Of a stretch of DNA of 64,000 nt, positions 1 to 8,762 are shown piece by piece. The position numbers were made by a program, and so were the translations under genes. The stretch is taken from assembly GCA_012522855.1 (NCBI GenBank), contig JAAYJQ010000010.1, forward strand, positions 100,811 through 164,810, written 5' to 3'. The notes beneath the pieces were generated by a model that made no database searches, was not told the DNA's origin, and saw only the letters and a program-made list of their open reading frames with translations. How positions within the stretch are numbered: position 1 is the first letter of the stretch; the number at the start of each line of letters is the position of its first letter. The stretch is from Bacteroidales bacterium. Lineage in GTDB: Bacteria; Bacteroidota; Bacteroidia; Bacteroidales; UBA932.

Positions 1-1
1 C

Positions 2-994
2 GACAAATCTGACTCCAGCATAATCAGCAGCGTAATTGCTACAAATGTTGATGATTACAGGACCATAAAAGTGTCGGGTCACTTCTTCGCGGACTGTACG
101 GGCGATGCTACTCTCGGCGTGCTGGCAGGAGCGGAATGGTCAATGGGCAGGGAGGCAAAAAGCGAATATGACGAGCCGTCAGCCCCTGAAACTGCAGATG
201 GAATCACCTTGGGAGCCTCGGTACTATGGTATTCCGAAGAAGAAAATGAAAAGCAGATTTTCCCGGATATTGATTGGGGGCTCAAGATAGATGAGGATAC
301 GGTGCAGAAGGTCAGACGTGGACAATGGTATTGGGAGGTCGGAATGAAGGATGACCAAATTGCGGATGCTGAAAAGATACGTGATTATGGAATGTATGTG
401 GCTTATTCGAACTGGGCATATATCAAAAACCATTCATCTTTCAAAGGGGAATATGACAAAACTGCTTTGAAGTGGCTGTCTTTCTATGCCGGAAAACGCG
501 AGAGCCGTCGCCTTATCGGCGAATTTGTGCTGAAAGAGCAGGATTTGAGGAACTTTACCATATATGACGACGGCTGCGTTTCCACATCTTGGTACATTGA
601 CAATCACGAACCCGATCCTGAAAATCAGAAGCGCTTCAAAGATCCATGGCTGAGCCGAGGCTGCCTGGCTCCTCTTGATTTCTATCCTATTCCTTTCCGC
701 TGCTTTTACAGCAAGAACGTCCTCAATTTGTTCATGGCCGGCAGGAATATTTCTGTCAGCCATCTGGCTCTTGGCACAACAAGGGTGATGAGAACATGTG
801 CAATGATGGGAGAGGTCGTGGGCATGGCATGCTCTGTCTGTCTGAAAAACAACATTCTGCCATCGAAGATTGTGCCCTCGTTCTTTGATGAACTTAAGGC
901 TTTGATGAAAAAGGGTGTCGGTGACCCGAACAAACCTTATACTCAAATATATACCCTGATTGATACAACCGCTGTCAGAAGCGAAGATTGCTGA
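2..994 (+). CDS. FAD-dependent oxidoreductase, 3' part
   Basis: The reading frame is open from the first bases of the window, so the true start and the N-terminal dinucleotide-binding GxGxxG segment lie outside it. The visible part carries the conserved DCTGDATLG stretch of the FAD_oxidored (PF12831-like) group and ends with the typical C-terminal FAD-contacting block containing AGRNISVSHLALGTTRVM. Members are flavoenzymes of mostly unknown substrate, often encoded in carbohydrate-utilisation loci. Only 3 nt separate it from the downstream symporter, so the two are very probably co-transcribed. It differs in sequence from the two complete FAD oxidoreductases of the opposing operon, so it is a separate subgroup. 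The GTG at 71 is not a credible start because homology extends upstream of it. Confidence 0.85.
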   Translation, partial: DKSDSSIISSVIATNVDDYRTIKVSGHFFADCTGDATLGVLAGAEWSMGREAKSEYDEPSAPETADGITLGASVLWYSEEENEKQIFPDIDWGLKIDEDTVQKVRRGQWYWEVGMKDDQIADAEKIRDYGMYVAYSNWAYIKNHSSFKGEYDKTALKWLSFYAGKRESRRLIGEFVLKEQDLRNFTIYDDGCVSTSWYIDNHEPDPENQKRFKDPWLSRGCLAPLDFYPIPFRCFYSKNVLNLFMAGRNISVSHLALGTTRVMRTCAMMGEVVGMACSVCLKNNILPSKIVPSFFDELKALMKKGVGDPNKPYTQIYTLIDTTAVRSEDC

Positions 995-997
995 GTT

Positions 998-2584
998 ATG
1001 GACCTCATTGACTGGATACTGATTGCCCTATTCTTAATAACCCTCACGTCAATAGGCGCGTTCTTCTCAAACAAGAACAAAAATATTGGAGATTATTTCG
1101 TCGCAGGTCGCTCTATGCCGGGCTGGCTGGTTGCTCTGGCTGCGACAGGAACCTCCATCAGCGCAGGAACTTTTGTCGGATCTCCTGAACTTGGTTTCAA
1201 TACGAACATCACCTTCATCATGAGTTGTGTCGGAGCTGTAATCGGAGGTGTCTTTGTGGCCTGGCTTGCTTTGCCCAAGTTATACAATGCAAATACAATA
1301 ACCATATACGGCTATATCGGTGATAGATATGGAGAGACAGCAAAGCGTTCGACCAGCGTGATGTTTCTTCTGGGCCAATTGTTCACTTCCGGCTCACGCC
1401 TGTTTATTGCCGCCATAGCCATTTCCGTAATCTGTTTCGGTGGAATTGATTTCCAGTTCATCGTATGGTCCATCATCATTCTCGGTGTTGTCAGCACAAT
1501 CTATACAATGTGTGGAGGCATCAAGGGCCTGATATATATTGATGCTCTTCAGATTCTCCTGGTTTTCGGAACAGGAATCTTCGCCCTGGTAATGCTGTTC
1601 AATTCACTGGATATGAGTCTGTCCGATATCATCGGAAAACTGCACAATGGAATGGTGAAATTGCCTCAACAGGACGCGTATGCAATGGCCGCAGACGGCA
1701 CATTCACCGGCTGGACGCAGGGAAACAAGTTGCTGCTTGCCGATCCCACATTTGATTTTACAAGGCCGTACAATCTGATAGGCGCATTGTTCGCGTATGC
1801 AATCTTCAAATTTGCGCAGTTCAGCACCGATCATGAATTTGTTCAGAGACAATTGACTTGTCAGAGCGTGCGGAAGGCCGGATCTTCACTGGTGGTTTCG
1901 CAGTTGATGGCAATTCCTATTGTATTCGTTTTTCTGGCAATCGGGCTTCTTCTTTTCATCAATTACAGCAGCGATCCTGAACTGGGAGCCGCTTCCGGAT
2001 TCTTCTCCGACGCGAGAGACGTTTTCCCGCAGTATATTAAAAATTGCATTCCGACAGGAGCCAGAGGGCTTATGATTATCGGTTTGATTGCCGCGGCGCT
2101 TTCAAGCTTCAACTCGGCAATCAATGCCATGGCTTCCAGTTTCGTGACAGACCTGTTTCTTCCGATACGAAAGCAGAGAGGAAAAGAGATAAAGGAGAAT
2201 GCCGAGCAGATTTCATCGTCTAGAAAAATGTCTGCTCTTATGGGAGGCGCTCTGACTGCCTTTGCCATCCTCACTGCGGTGATGCAACAGGCGTCCGGAC
2301 TCAATCTCGTAGATTTTGCTACAGGTGTGATGTGCTTCTCTTATGCGGGAATGCTTGGCGTCTTCGTCACGGCGATTTACACCAAACGCGGAAATACAAA
2401 GAGTGTGATTGCCGCCCTTGTCGTGGGGCTGCTGGTTGTGCTTCTGATGCAGCCATATATCATGAACCCCCTCACTACTGCCCTGTTCGGCCACAAGGTA
2501 GTCATTGCCTGGCCCTGGTGGGCTCCGATCGGAGGTCTTGTAAGTACGGCTGTATGTATGCTGGGAAAGAAAGAAGAAAAATAG
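998..2584 (+). CDS. SSS-family sodium:solute symporter
   Basis: A 528-residue, strongly hydrophobic inner-membrane protein with about 13 membrane segments, the usual size for the sodium/solute symporter family. The N-terminal region carries the family signature around GRSMPGWLVALAATGTSIS (residues about 37-55). It should couple sodium influx to uptake of a small solute, plausibly a sugar or sugar acid released by the neighbouring carbohydrate enzymes, but the substrate cannot be read from the sequence. It starts 3 nt after the FAD oxidoreductase and is followed by 55 nt before the phosphatase-propeller gene, so a three-gene operon is likely. Confidence 0.93.
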   Translation: MDLIDWILIALFLITLTSIGAFFSNKNKNIGDYFVAGRSMPGWLVALAATGTSISAGTFVGSPELGFNTNITFIMSCVGAVIGGVFVAWLALPKLYNANTITIYGYIGDRYGETAKRSTSVMFLLGQLFTSGSRLFIAAIAISVICFGGIDFQFIVWSIIILGVVSTIYTMCGGIKGLIYIDALQILLVFGTGIFALVMLFNSLDMSLSDIIGKLHNGMVKLPQQDAYAMAADGTFTGWTQGNKLLLADPTFDFTRPYNLIGALFAYAIFKFAQFSTDHEFVQRQLTCQSVRKAGSSLVVSQLMAIPIVFVFLAIGLLLFINYSSDPELGAASGFFSDARDVFPQYIKNCIPTGARGLMIIGLIAAALSSFNSAINAMASSFVTDLFLPIRKQRGKEIKENAEQISSSRKMSALMGGALTAFAILTAVMQQASGLNLVDFATGVMCFSYAGMLGVFVTAIYTKRGNTKSVIAALVVGLLVVLLMQPYIMNPLTTALFGHKVVIAWPWWAPIGGLVSTAVCMLGKKEEK

Positions 2585-2639
2585 ACAAGCGCTCCAGCAC
2601 GGACTATTGTTTTTGTAAGTACCTGAAAACTATAGAAAT

Positions 2640-4697
2640 ATGAATTGTTTTAACTTGGTGAAGAAGATTCTCATTTCATTATATGCGATGCTGCTGTCCG
2701 CCGTCTTGCTTGCGCAGGGGTGGACGGCAGGCGTCAGCAACATGTATGCTGCTCCAAAGGAGGAAAAACTCGCCGTTCCCGATGGCTACAGGCCCTGGGT
2801 AATCAGTCATTACGGACGTCACGGAGCGAGGTTCCTTACCTCGGCCGATCAGTACGATATCGTTTATGATGCTTTTGCATACGAAGAGGCCAAGGGTAAT
2901 CTGACGGAATATGGAGAGAAGGTATATGACAAACTGCTTTCAATCCACAAGAATTTCGAAGGCAATGCCGGTGCTTTGACTCAGAAGGGAGAGCGGCAAC
3001 AGCGGCAGATTGCCAAAAGAATGAAGAAGCGTTTTCGCTCGATCTTCAAAACCCATCCGCAAATTTCGGCCTCCTCAAGCATCACGCCCCGATGCATCCA
3101 CAGTATGCAAGCCTTCTGTGATGCACTTGGCGGAGATATTGAAATGCGCGCCGACACGGCTGATCTGAGAGTTCTCAATCCCTTTGCCTGCCTTGCGCCT
3201 TGCGACCAACAAAACCTGTCTTCGGAGGCATCCTGGCAGCCTTATTTCCGGGCCTATTGCGATTCTTTGATGGACACGGTTCCTTTCGAAATGAAACTCT
3301 TCAAAAGTGGATATTCTTGCAGTTCAATTCCAATAGGGACTTTTGAAGCAAGGCTCTTCAGTATTATCAATAATCTTCCCTGTCTCGATTTCAAGGCTCC
3401 GTCGTTTGCCGGACTCTTCTCTGAAACGGAAACGCAACTTCTTTGGGAAATGGACAACATCAACTGTTTCCATCAGGCTTCAGCGGGTTTCCCGGGCAAT
3501 GACAGACGTTATGCCGTTTGCTATCCATTGCTTGAGGAAATGATCATGACCTCCGATGCCGACATCAAGATCGCCGGACCTTCAGTGCGCTTGAGATTCG
3601 GACATGATATGACACTTAACGGCCTTCTGACTTTGATGGAAATTGAAGGCTGGAATAAAAAAGCCGGCTCGTATGCCGGAATAAAGGAAGTTTTCAAGAA
3701 TTGGAGGATGCCGATGGCGGGAAATATCCAGATGATTCTATTCAGAAGCGAAGAGGATGGCAAACAGCCGCTGGTACGCTTCTATCTTCATGAAAAAGCA
3801 ATCGAGCTGCCGCTCACAGCCGTGGGGGACAGACTATATAAATGGGGGGATTTCAAGGATTATTACCTTGGCAGAGTTGCAACAGCCTTTCGCATTATGG
3901 CCCAACCTGCCTGCAATTTCCTCTTCAATATTGAAAAAGAATACAACGGCCGTCCAATGCAGTCATTCTCTATTTTGAATGACGTTGTGTATGTAGGATA
4001 TGATTCCGGCTTGTGCCGTACCTACGATTATTTGACAGGCAGAAAAATTGCGGAATTCCCTTTTGGTTGCCAGATCACTTCGAACCATTGCGGTAATCTG
4101 AATTTCCACGACTCTCTACTCTATGTGTCCGGAGATCTGACAAATACCGCCTGTTATGTGGAAAGCGTAACACCGGAGGGGACCCGTATTGTCCAGACAA
4201 TCCATTTCCGCCTTTCCGGTGATTATGGCGGATCGCAGGCTGTCATTGATTCCGAGCGGGGTGTCATTGTATATATGAGGAGAGAGATTAAACAAATTAA
4301 TGCCTCCGGCAACCGCTTCTTTATTTCTGAATTTCCACTGCCGAAAGTATCGGAAGGAGATATTACATATCGGGATTCCGATGCTGTCAGGACTTTCTCC
4401 TTGGAAAAATATTTCCCCATATATCAAGGAGCAAGCATAAGTGACGGCAAACTCTATCAATCTTTCGGAGGAACTCCTCGCAACCCTTCGTCCGAGGGTA
4501 CAGGATTTGCTGTTTTTGACTTGCGTGACGGTCGTCTGCTCGATGTTGTCCGAGTCCCTTTCAACATGGAACCGCAATCTATTTTGACGTACAAAGGCCG
4601 TATTTTGATGAATTTCAGTGGATGCGGGCTTTATGAAGTTATCAACTCCTTACACGTCCAATGTGATGCACGAATTCGATTCCAGGGGAGAATTTAA
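2640..4697 (+). CDS. Histidine acid phosphatase fused to a C-terminal propeller-like domain
   Basis: A 685-residue exported protein. After an N-terminal hydrophobic signal, the catalytic RHGxR motif of branch-2 histidine phosphatases is seen at R60-H61-G62-A63-R64, and the partner HD motif at H322-D323, so both active-site halves are present. Residues about 430-685 form a second domain rich in short beta repeats (for example NDVVYVGYDSG and LLYVSGDLTN) that resembles a 6-bladed propeller. The phosphatase half is closest in style to the MINPP/phytase group of Bacteroidota, suggesting a phosphorylated sugar or inositol phosphate in the periplasm. That substrate is inference. The 3' end overlaps the convergent GH27 gene by 56 bp. 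Confidence 0.85.
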   Translation: MNCFNLVKKILISLYAMLLSAVLLAQGWTAGVSNMYAAPKEEKLAVPDGYRPWVISHYGRHGARFLTSADQYDIVYDAFAYEEAKGNLTEYGEKVYDKLLSIHKNFEGNAGALTQKGERQQRQIAKRMKKRFRSIFKTHPQISASSSITPRCIHSMQAFCDALGGDIEMRADTADLRVLNPFACLAPCDQQNLSSEASWQPYFRAYCDSLMDTVPFEMKLFKSGYSCSSIPIGTFEARLFSIINNLPCLDFKAPSFAGLFSETETQLLWEMDNINCFHQASAGFPGNDRRYAVCYPLLEEMIMTSDADIKIAGPSVRLRFGHDMTLNGLLTLMEIEGWNKKAGSYAGIKEVFKNWRMPMAGNIQMILFRSEEDGKQPLVRFYLHEKAIELPLTAVGDRLYKWGDFKDYYLGRVATAFRIMAQPACNFLFNIEKEYNGRPMQSFSILNDVVYVGYDSGLCRTYDYLTGRKIAEFPFGCQITSNHCGNLNFHDSLLYVSGDLTNTACYVESVTPEGTRIVQTIHFRLSGDYGGSQAVIDSERGVIVYMRREIKQINASGNRFFISEFPLPKVSEGDITYRDSDAVRTFSLEKYFPIYQGASISDGKLYQSFGGTPRNPSSEGTGFAVFDLRDGRLLDVVRVPFNMEPQSILTYKGRILMNFSGCGLYEVINSLHVQCDARIRFQGRI

Positions 4698-6240
4698 GGA
4701 AGACGACGCCATGAGGCGCTACCTCAGTCTCCCATCTCTCGTTGTGGTCAGTAATCTCACCGATATCCTTCTGGCGCCACAGGTCGCGGATAACCTGGCG
4801 TCCCAGCAGACCCACCCTGGAAGGAATGATGCCGATCATTTTCGGAGTTTCCGAGAGGTTGAAGAATGCGATTGCGACACTGCCGTCCTCAAGTGTCTTG
4901 AGGTAGGTCGCATAGGTGTCATCCCCGTAGATGCGTGATGCTTGAAGGCCAAGAGGGTCCTGGTTGACATCTATCACTTCATTGTTGCACAGAAGACTGA
5001 TTGTGAAATCATCCATCTCGGCCATGTCACAGCCTATCAGCAGGGGGGAAGAGAGTATGCTCCACAGTGTGATATGAGTATACTGCTCATCAGCGGTGAG
5101 TTTGCTCCAGTGTGTCTGCGGTCCCCATCCGACCTTGCCCACAACGAGCATGTCTGCATCTGGCCAGTTGCCGGGGCGCTTGTATCCTGCCCAACGGTCT
5201 TGCCCTCCGAAACCGATATTGCAGATGCTTTCCCATGTGTCGCGGATGTCTCCTGTCGTGCGCCAGCACTGCGCGTACCGGGTCAGGTAGGGAGCGATTG
5301 CGATAGAAGAGGAGTTGGAGATGCTGTAAATGATGTCACGACCTGTTGCCTTGATGGCATCGTGCATGTCGCGCAGGTAATATACGTCATTCGGGTTCCA
5401 GTCATACTTGAGGTAGTCGACACCCCAGTCCGCCCATTGCCGGGCGTCCTGACGGGCGAATGAGACATTCCCGAAATACCAGAGGCTGTCGCGTTTGAGT
5501 TTCGAGCGATCCAGCTTCCAATACTCATCAACGATGCCTTTCTCTACCCACCAATACTTGCCTTCGGCATTATCGCATGTGGTACCGATATGACCGGCGT
5601 ATGTTCCGGCCCACGGGCCGGAATAGATGCCGAGTTTGAGACCCTTGGAATGGAGGTAGTCGGCGAGAGCCTTCATGTCCTGGAACTTGCTGTTGGGCTG
5701 GATTGCGTTGTATTTGCCTCCTCGAAGTCCCTGCCAGCCGTCGTCGATGTTTATGTAGCTCCATCCGTACTGATCGAGACCTTTCTCGAGCATGGCATTC
5801 GCTGAGCTCAGCACCTTCTCCTGGCTGACGCTGTTGCCCCAGCAGTTCCACGAGTTCCATCCCATAGGAGGGGTCAGGGCGAGTTTGTCGCCGATCACGA
5901 TGCGGAATTCACGCTCGTTTTGGCCTTTGGCGTTCTCAGCTTTGAGCGTGGTCTTGTATTCGCCGGCCTTTTTTACACTGCCGGAGATGATTCCGGTTTC
6001 GGGATCGAGATTCAGGCCTTCAGGAAGACCTTCTGCACTGAACCTCATAGGACGTTCGCCGCTTGCCGGGATCTTGAAAAGGAAGTCTGCATCAGGGCTC
6101 GCGCCATATACTTTGGGGCCGTTGATGCGAGGCGTGTCCGGTGCCTTCGGTGTCAGAATGTACGCAGAGTTGTCCTGAGCTGAGACAAGGGACGACAAAA
6201 GCACAAATGCTGCCGTGATTGTTGTCAGAATTTTTTTCAT
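4642..6240 (-). CDS. GH27 alpha-galactosidase
   Basis: A 532-residue secreted enzyme with a signal peptide ending near LVSAQ. Residues about 28-115 look like a putative immunoglobulin-like (He_PIG type) domain. From about residue 123 (TPPMGWNSWN) the GH27 TIM barrel begins, with INIDDGW, the nucleophile Asp280 in YLKYDWN and the acid/base Asp331 in RTTGDI. GH27 enzymes are retaining and remove terminal alpha-galactose (some remove alpha-N-acetylgalactosamine or beta-arabinopyranose). It is the last gene of the SusC-led operon and the only glycoside hydrolase in it, so it probably defines a terminal sugar of the target glycan. Confidence 0.95.
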   Translation of the reverse strand: MKKILTTITAAFVLLSSLVSAQDNSAYILTPKAPDTPRINGPKVYGASPDADFLFKIPASGERPMRFSAEGLPEGLNLDPETGIISGSVKKAGEYKTTLKAENAKGQNEREFRIVIGDKLALTPPMGWNSWNCWGNSVSQEKVLSSANAMLEKGLDQYGWSYINIDDGWQGLRGGKYNAIQPNSKFQDMKALADYLHSKGLKLGIYSGPWAGTYAGHIGTTCDNAEGKYWWVEKGIVDEYWKLDRSKLKRDSLWYFGNVSFARQDARQWADWGVDYLKYDWNPNDVYYLRDMHDAIKATGRDIIYSISNSSSIAIAPYLTRYAQCWRTTGDIRDTWESICNIGFGGQDRWAGYKRPGNWPDADMLVVGKVGWGPQTHWSKLTADEQYTHITLWSILSSPLLIGCDMAEMDDFTISLLCNNEVIDVNQDPLGLQASRIYGDDTYATYLKTLEDGSVAIAFFNLSETPKMIGIIPSRVGLLGRQVIRDLWRQKDIGEITDHNERWETEVAPHGVVFLKFSPGIEFVHHIGRVRS

Positions 6241-6265
6241 ATAGGTCTTTTTTTTGTTGTGCGGT

Positions 6266-7747
6266 TTATACTAGGAAGACGTCCTGGCTCTTGAGATCTT
6301 GGATCAGCTGCGCCACATCCACATCACGTGGGCCGCATCCACCCTTTATCGCAAGAGCTGCTGCTGTGCCGGCGGCCTGTCCCATGGCCATGCAAGGAGG
6401 CATGACGCGGACTGCGCCCGCGGCATCCGAAGTGGCCGAGAGCGACCTTCCGGCAATAAGGAGATTGTCCACCCCTTGAGGAAGAAGACAGCGGTAAGGA
6501 ACACCATACCAGCGTCCGTTCTTTACGGTGATATATTCTGTTGAATAGTCCCCGCCACGTCCGTGGACATCGACTGAATTGGAAGCGAGAAGGATGCTGT
6601 CCTCAGGAACGACTCCATTGAGCAGATCGTCAACATCGAGGACGTAATCGCCCTTGATGTGCCTTGACTCCCTGATTCCGACAGTCGCACCGGAGCCCTT
6701 GATGGTGGCATCTTCGCAGCCGGGAACGTATTTGTGGAAGAAGTTCATGAGCTCGTTGACCTGCCTGCGTCCTTCGAATTCAGCGTCGGTAAGACTCTCC
6801 GAGTTCGTGGCATCCACATTCTTGATGCGGGTGCAGTTCACGGCCCACTCGTCAGGTTTCACACCTCTGTAGATGTTGACGCTCTTGCGGGCGATGCTCC
6901 ATTCTCCAGCGGCCTCAGCCTCTGCCACATGCCAGTGGAGGGCTCTGTAACTGACTCCATCCTTTTTGTGGAAGGTGTCGAGGTGGTCCTCTACGTCCTT
7001 TATGAGCTTGTCTGAATCGACCTTATTGATGTGGAAGAAGAGGGTTGCAGGCTGTACTCGTCCGGTCTCGGGATTGCCGTATTCGCAAGGCACCCCGCTG
7101 CGGAAAGCCAGGTCGCCGTCACCGGTCGCATCGACGAAAATGTCAGCAGCAATGGACTCCAGGCCGCTTCTTGTAAGGATGATGATCTTGGAAATCTTCG
7201 AGCCGCGGAGAACCGGCTTGACGAAGGATGCATGGAAAAGCACCTTCACACCGGCTTCAATCACCATCCGGTCGAGAACGTACTTCAGGACTTCGGCGTC
7301 GAAAGGAGTGACATGGTCGTGGCCTTGGGTGATCCATGCTGTAAAGGGGCTTCCGGCACGCACATCGCGAGGGTGAATGGCTCCTCCGAGCTGCACCATG
7401 CGTTGAACAACTTCCTCGAAAAGGCCTCTGATGATCTGCTGCTCACCTTCAGTGTCGTAACATGTCATGAAAGGCGCGACAAGGCCCCTTGTGGCCATAC
7501 CTCCGAGACAGCCTCCCTGCTCAAGTATCATCGCCTTCACGCCTTTGCGCGCGGCTGCAATCGCGGCGCATACACCGGCAGGGCCTCCGCCAACGACTAC
7601 CAGCTGGGTTTTGTATGAATCTTTCACATCTTTGATGCTGATGTCCTTTGTTCCGTCTAAAATGCCGGAACATGAGTTCAGGCTTGTTGCTGCAAGGCAT
7701 GCCGCTGCGGTTACTCCGCTGGTCTTAAGGAAATTTCTTCTGTCCAT
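6266..7747 (-). CDS. FAD-dependent oxidoreductase with twin-arginine-like leader (copy 1)
   Basis: A 493-residue FAD_oxidored-type protein. The leader MDRRNFLKTSG is a Tat-like signal, followed by a hydrophobic stretch and LNSCSG, which may be a lipobox. The FAD-binding GGGPAGVCAA motif follows at residues about 52-61. The C-terminal block GAVRVMPPCMAMGQAAG matches the paralogue at 8763-10247 almost exactly. The two copies are clearly paralogues of equal length separated by the LacI gene. Export by Tat fits a folded flavoprotein acting in the periplasm on an imported sugar. The substrate is unknown. Confidence 0.9.
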   Translation of the reverse strand: MDRRNFLKTSGVTAAACLAATSLNSCSGILDGTKDISIKDVKDSYKTQLVVVGGGPAGVCAAIAAARKGVKAMILEQGGCLGGMATRGLVAPFMTCYDTEGEQQIIRGLFEEVVQRMVQLGGAIHPRDVRAGSPFTAWITQGHDHVTPFDAEVLKYVLDRMVIEAGVKVLFHASFVKPVLRGSKISKIIILTRSGLESIAADIFVDATGDGDLAFRSGVPCEYGNPETGRVQPATLFFHINKVDSDKLIKDVEDHLDTFHKKDGVSYRALHWHVAEAEAAGEWSIARKSVNIYRGVKPDEWAVNCTRIKNVDATNSESLTDAEFEGRRQVNELMNFFHKYVPGCEDATIKGSGATVGIRESRHIKGDYVLDVDDLLNGVVPEDSILLASNSVDVHGRGGDYSTEYITVKNGRWYGVPYRCLLPQGVDNLLIAGRSLSATSDAAGAVRVMPPCMAMGQAAGTAAALAIKGGCGPRDVDVAQLIQDLKSQDVFLV

Positions 7748-7753
7748 TTCAAG

Positions 7754-8761
7754 TTATTTTATGGAGTCTCCCAATTTAATTGTTGCATTCATAATAATTG
7801 TTTCGTTCTTCTTGGAAGGGTCCTTGATCTTCTGCAGTATGATTTCAGCACATTTCCTTCCGATCTCGAACATAGGAGGAACGACAGTGGTGAGTTTGGG
7901 GTAAACTCCGTTGGCGAGTTCGTTTCCGGCGAATCCAGCCACGGAAATGTCTTCCGGAATCTTCATGCCCTTGCTCATCAGCGTTCTCATGGCACCGATG
8001 CCCAGATTGTCCGTGAAAGAAAAAATGGCGTCGAAAGTCGCATTCCTCGAGAGGAGTTTTTCTGTCGCCCTCTCTCCATCCTCGATGGTCAATCCGCCTT
8101 CTACCTGGAGCTCATCCAGTACTGGAAGGTTGTATTTGGCAAGCACGTCCCTGTAACCCTTGGCCCTCATTTCCGAGTTGTAGATATCCTTGGGTCCATT
8201 GATGTAGGCAATGCGCTTCCTTCCTGCAAGAATCATCTTTTCAACAATGAAGAACGACATCGCGTAATCATCCACCAGCACCATTGAGACGTCAAGTTTG
8301 TGAGGTATCCGCCCATAGAACACCATAGGCATCCCTTCAGACATGACTTCCTTAAACATATCATGATTTTGGGTGCCGCATTCAGCGACCACCAGGCCGT
8401 CAACCTTGAACTTCTTCATGAGGAGCATGTTACGCCTTTCAGTTGCGGGATCCTCGTTGGAATCGGCCATGATCACTTTTATTCCCCTGTCATAGCAGTA
8501 ATCCTGAATGCCCCTTATAACTTGGATGGTGTACTTGGTGTTGAGTTCGGGGACGATGACACCTATAGTCTGTGTCTTTCCTGTCTTGAGCGCCTTGGCC
8601 TCGGAATTGGGATGATACCCAAATTTCTTCACCGCGGCCGCCACCCTCCTCCTAGTCTCCTCGCTCGCACTGGTCCCTTCGCTCATCGCTCTGGAAACGG
8701 TGGCCACCGAAATTCCTAGATGTTTGGCTATGTCCTTTATTCTAACGCGATTTGAATCCAT
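7754..8761 (-). CDS. LacI-family transcriptional regulator
   Basis: 335 residues, the normal LacI/GalR length. The N-terminus has the helix-turn-helix VRIKDIAKHLGISVATVSRA (residues about 6-25) and hinge helix, followed by a periplasmic-binding-protein-like effector domain (for example TQTIGVIVPELNTKY). It lies inside the operon, 1 nt after one FAD oxidoreductase and 6 nt before the other. A TGGAAACGTTTACA palindrome of the LacI type lies upstream of susC at 17901-17914, which suggests that it autoregulates the whole operon in response to a sugar. LacI regulators are less usual than SusR, hybrid two-component systems or ECF sigma factors in Bacteroidota polysaccharide loci. Confidence 0.95.
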   Translation of the reverse strand: MDSNRVRIKDIAKHLGISVATVSRAMSEGTSASEETRRRVAAAVKKFGYHPNSEAKALKTGKTQTIGVIVPELNTKYTIQVIRGIQDYCYDRGIKVIMADSNEDPATERRNMLLMKKFKVDGLVVAECGTQNHDMFKEVMSEGMPMVFYGRIPHKLDVSMVLVDDYAMSFFIVEKMILAGRKRIAYINGPKDIYNSEMRAKGYRDVLAKYNLPVLDELQVEGGLTIEDGERATEKLLSRNATFDAIFSFTDNLGIGAMRTLMSKGMKIPEDISVAGFAGNELANGVYPKLTTVVPPMFEIGRKCAEIILQKIKDPSKKNETIIMNATIKLGDSIK

Positions 8762-8762
8762 A

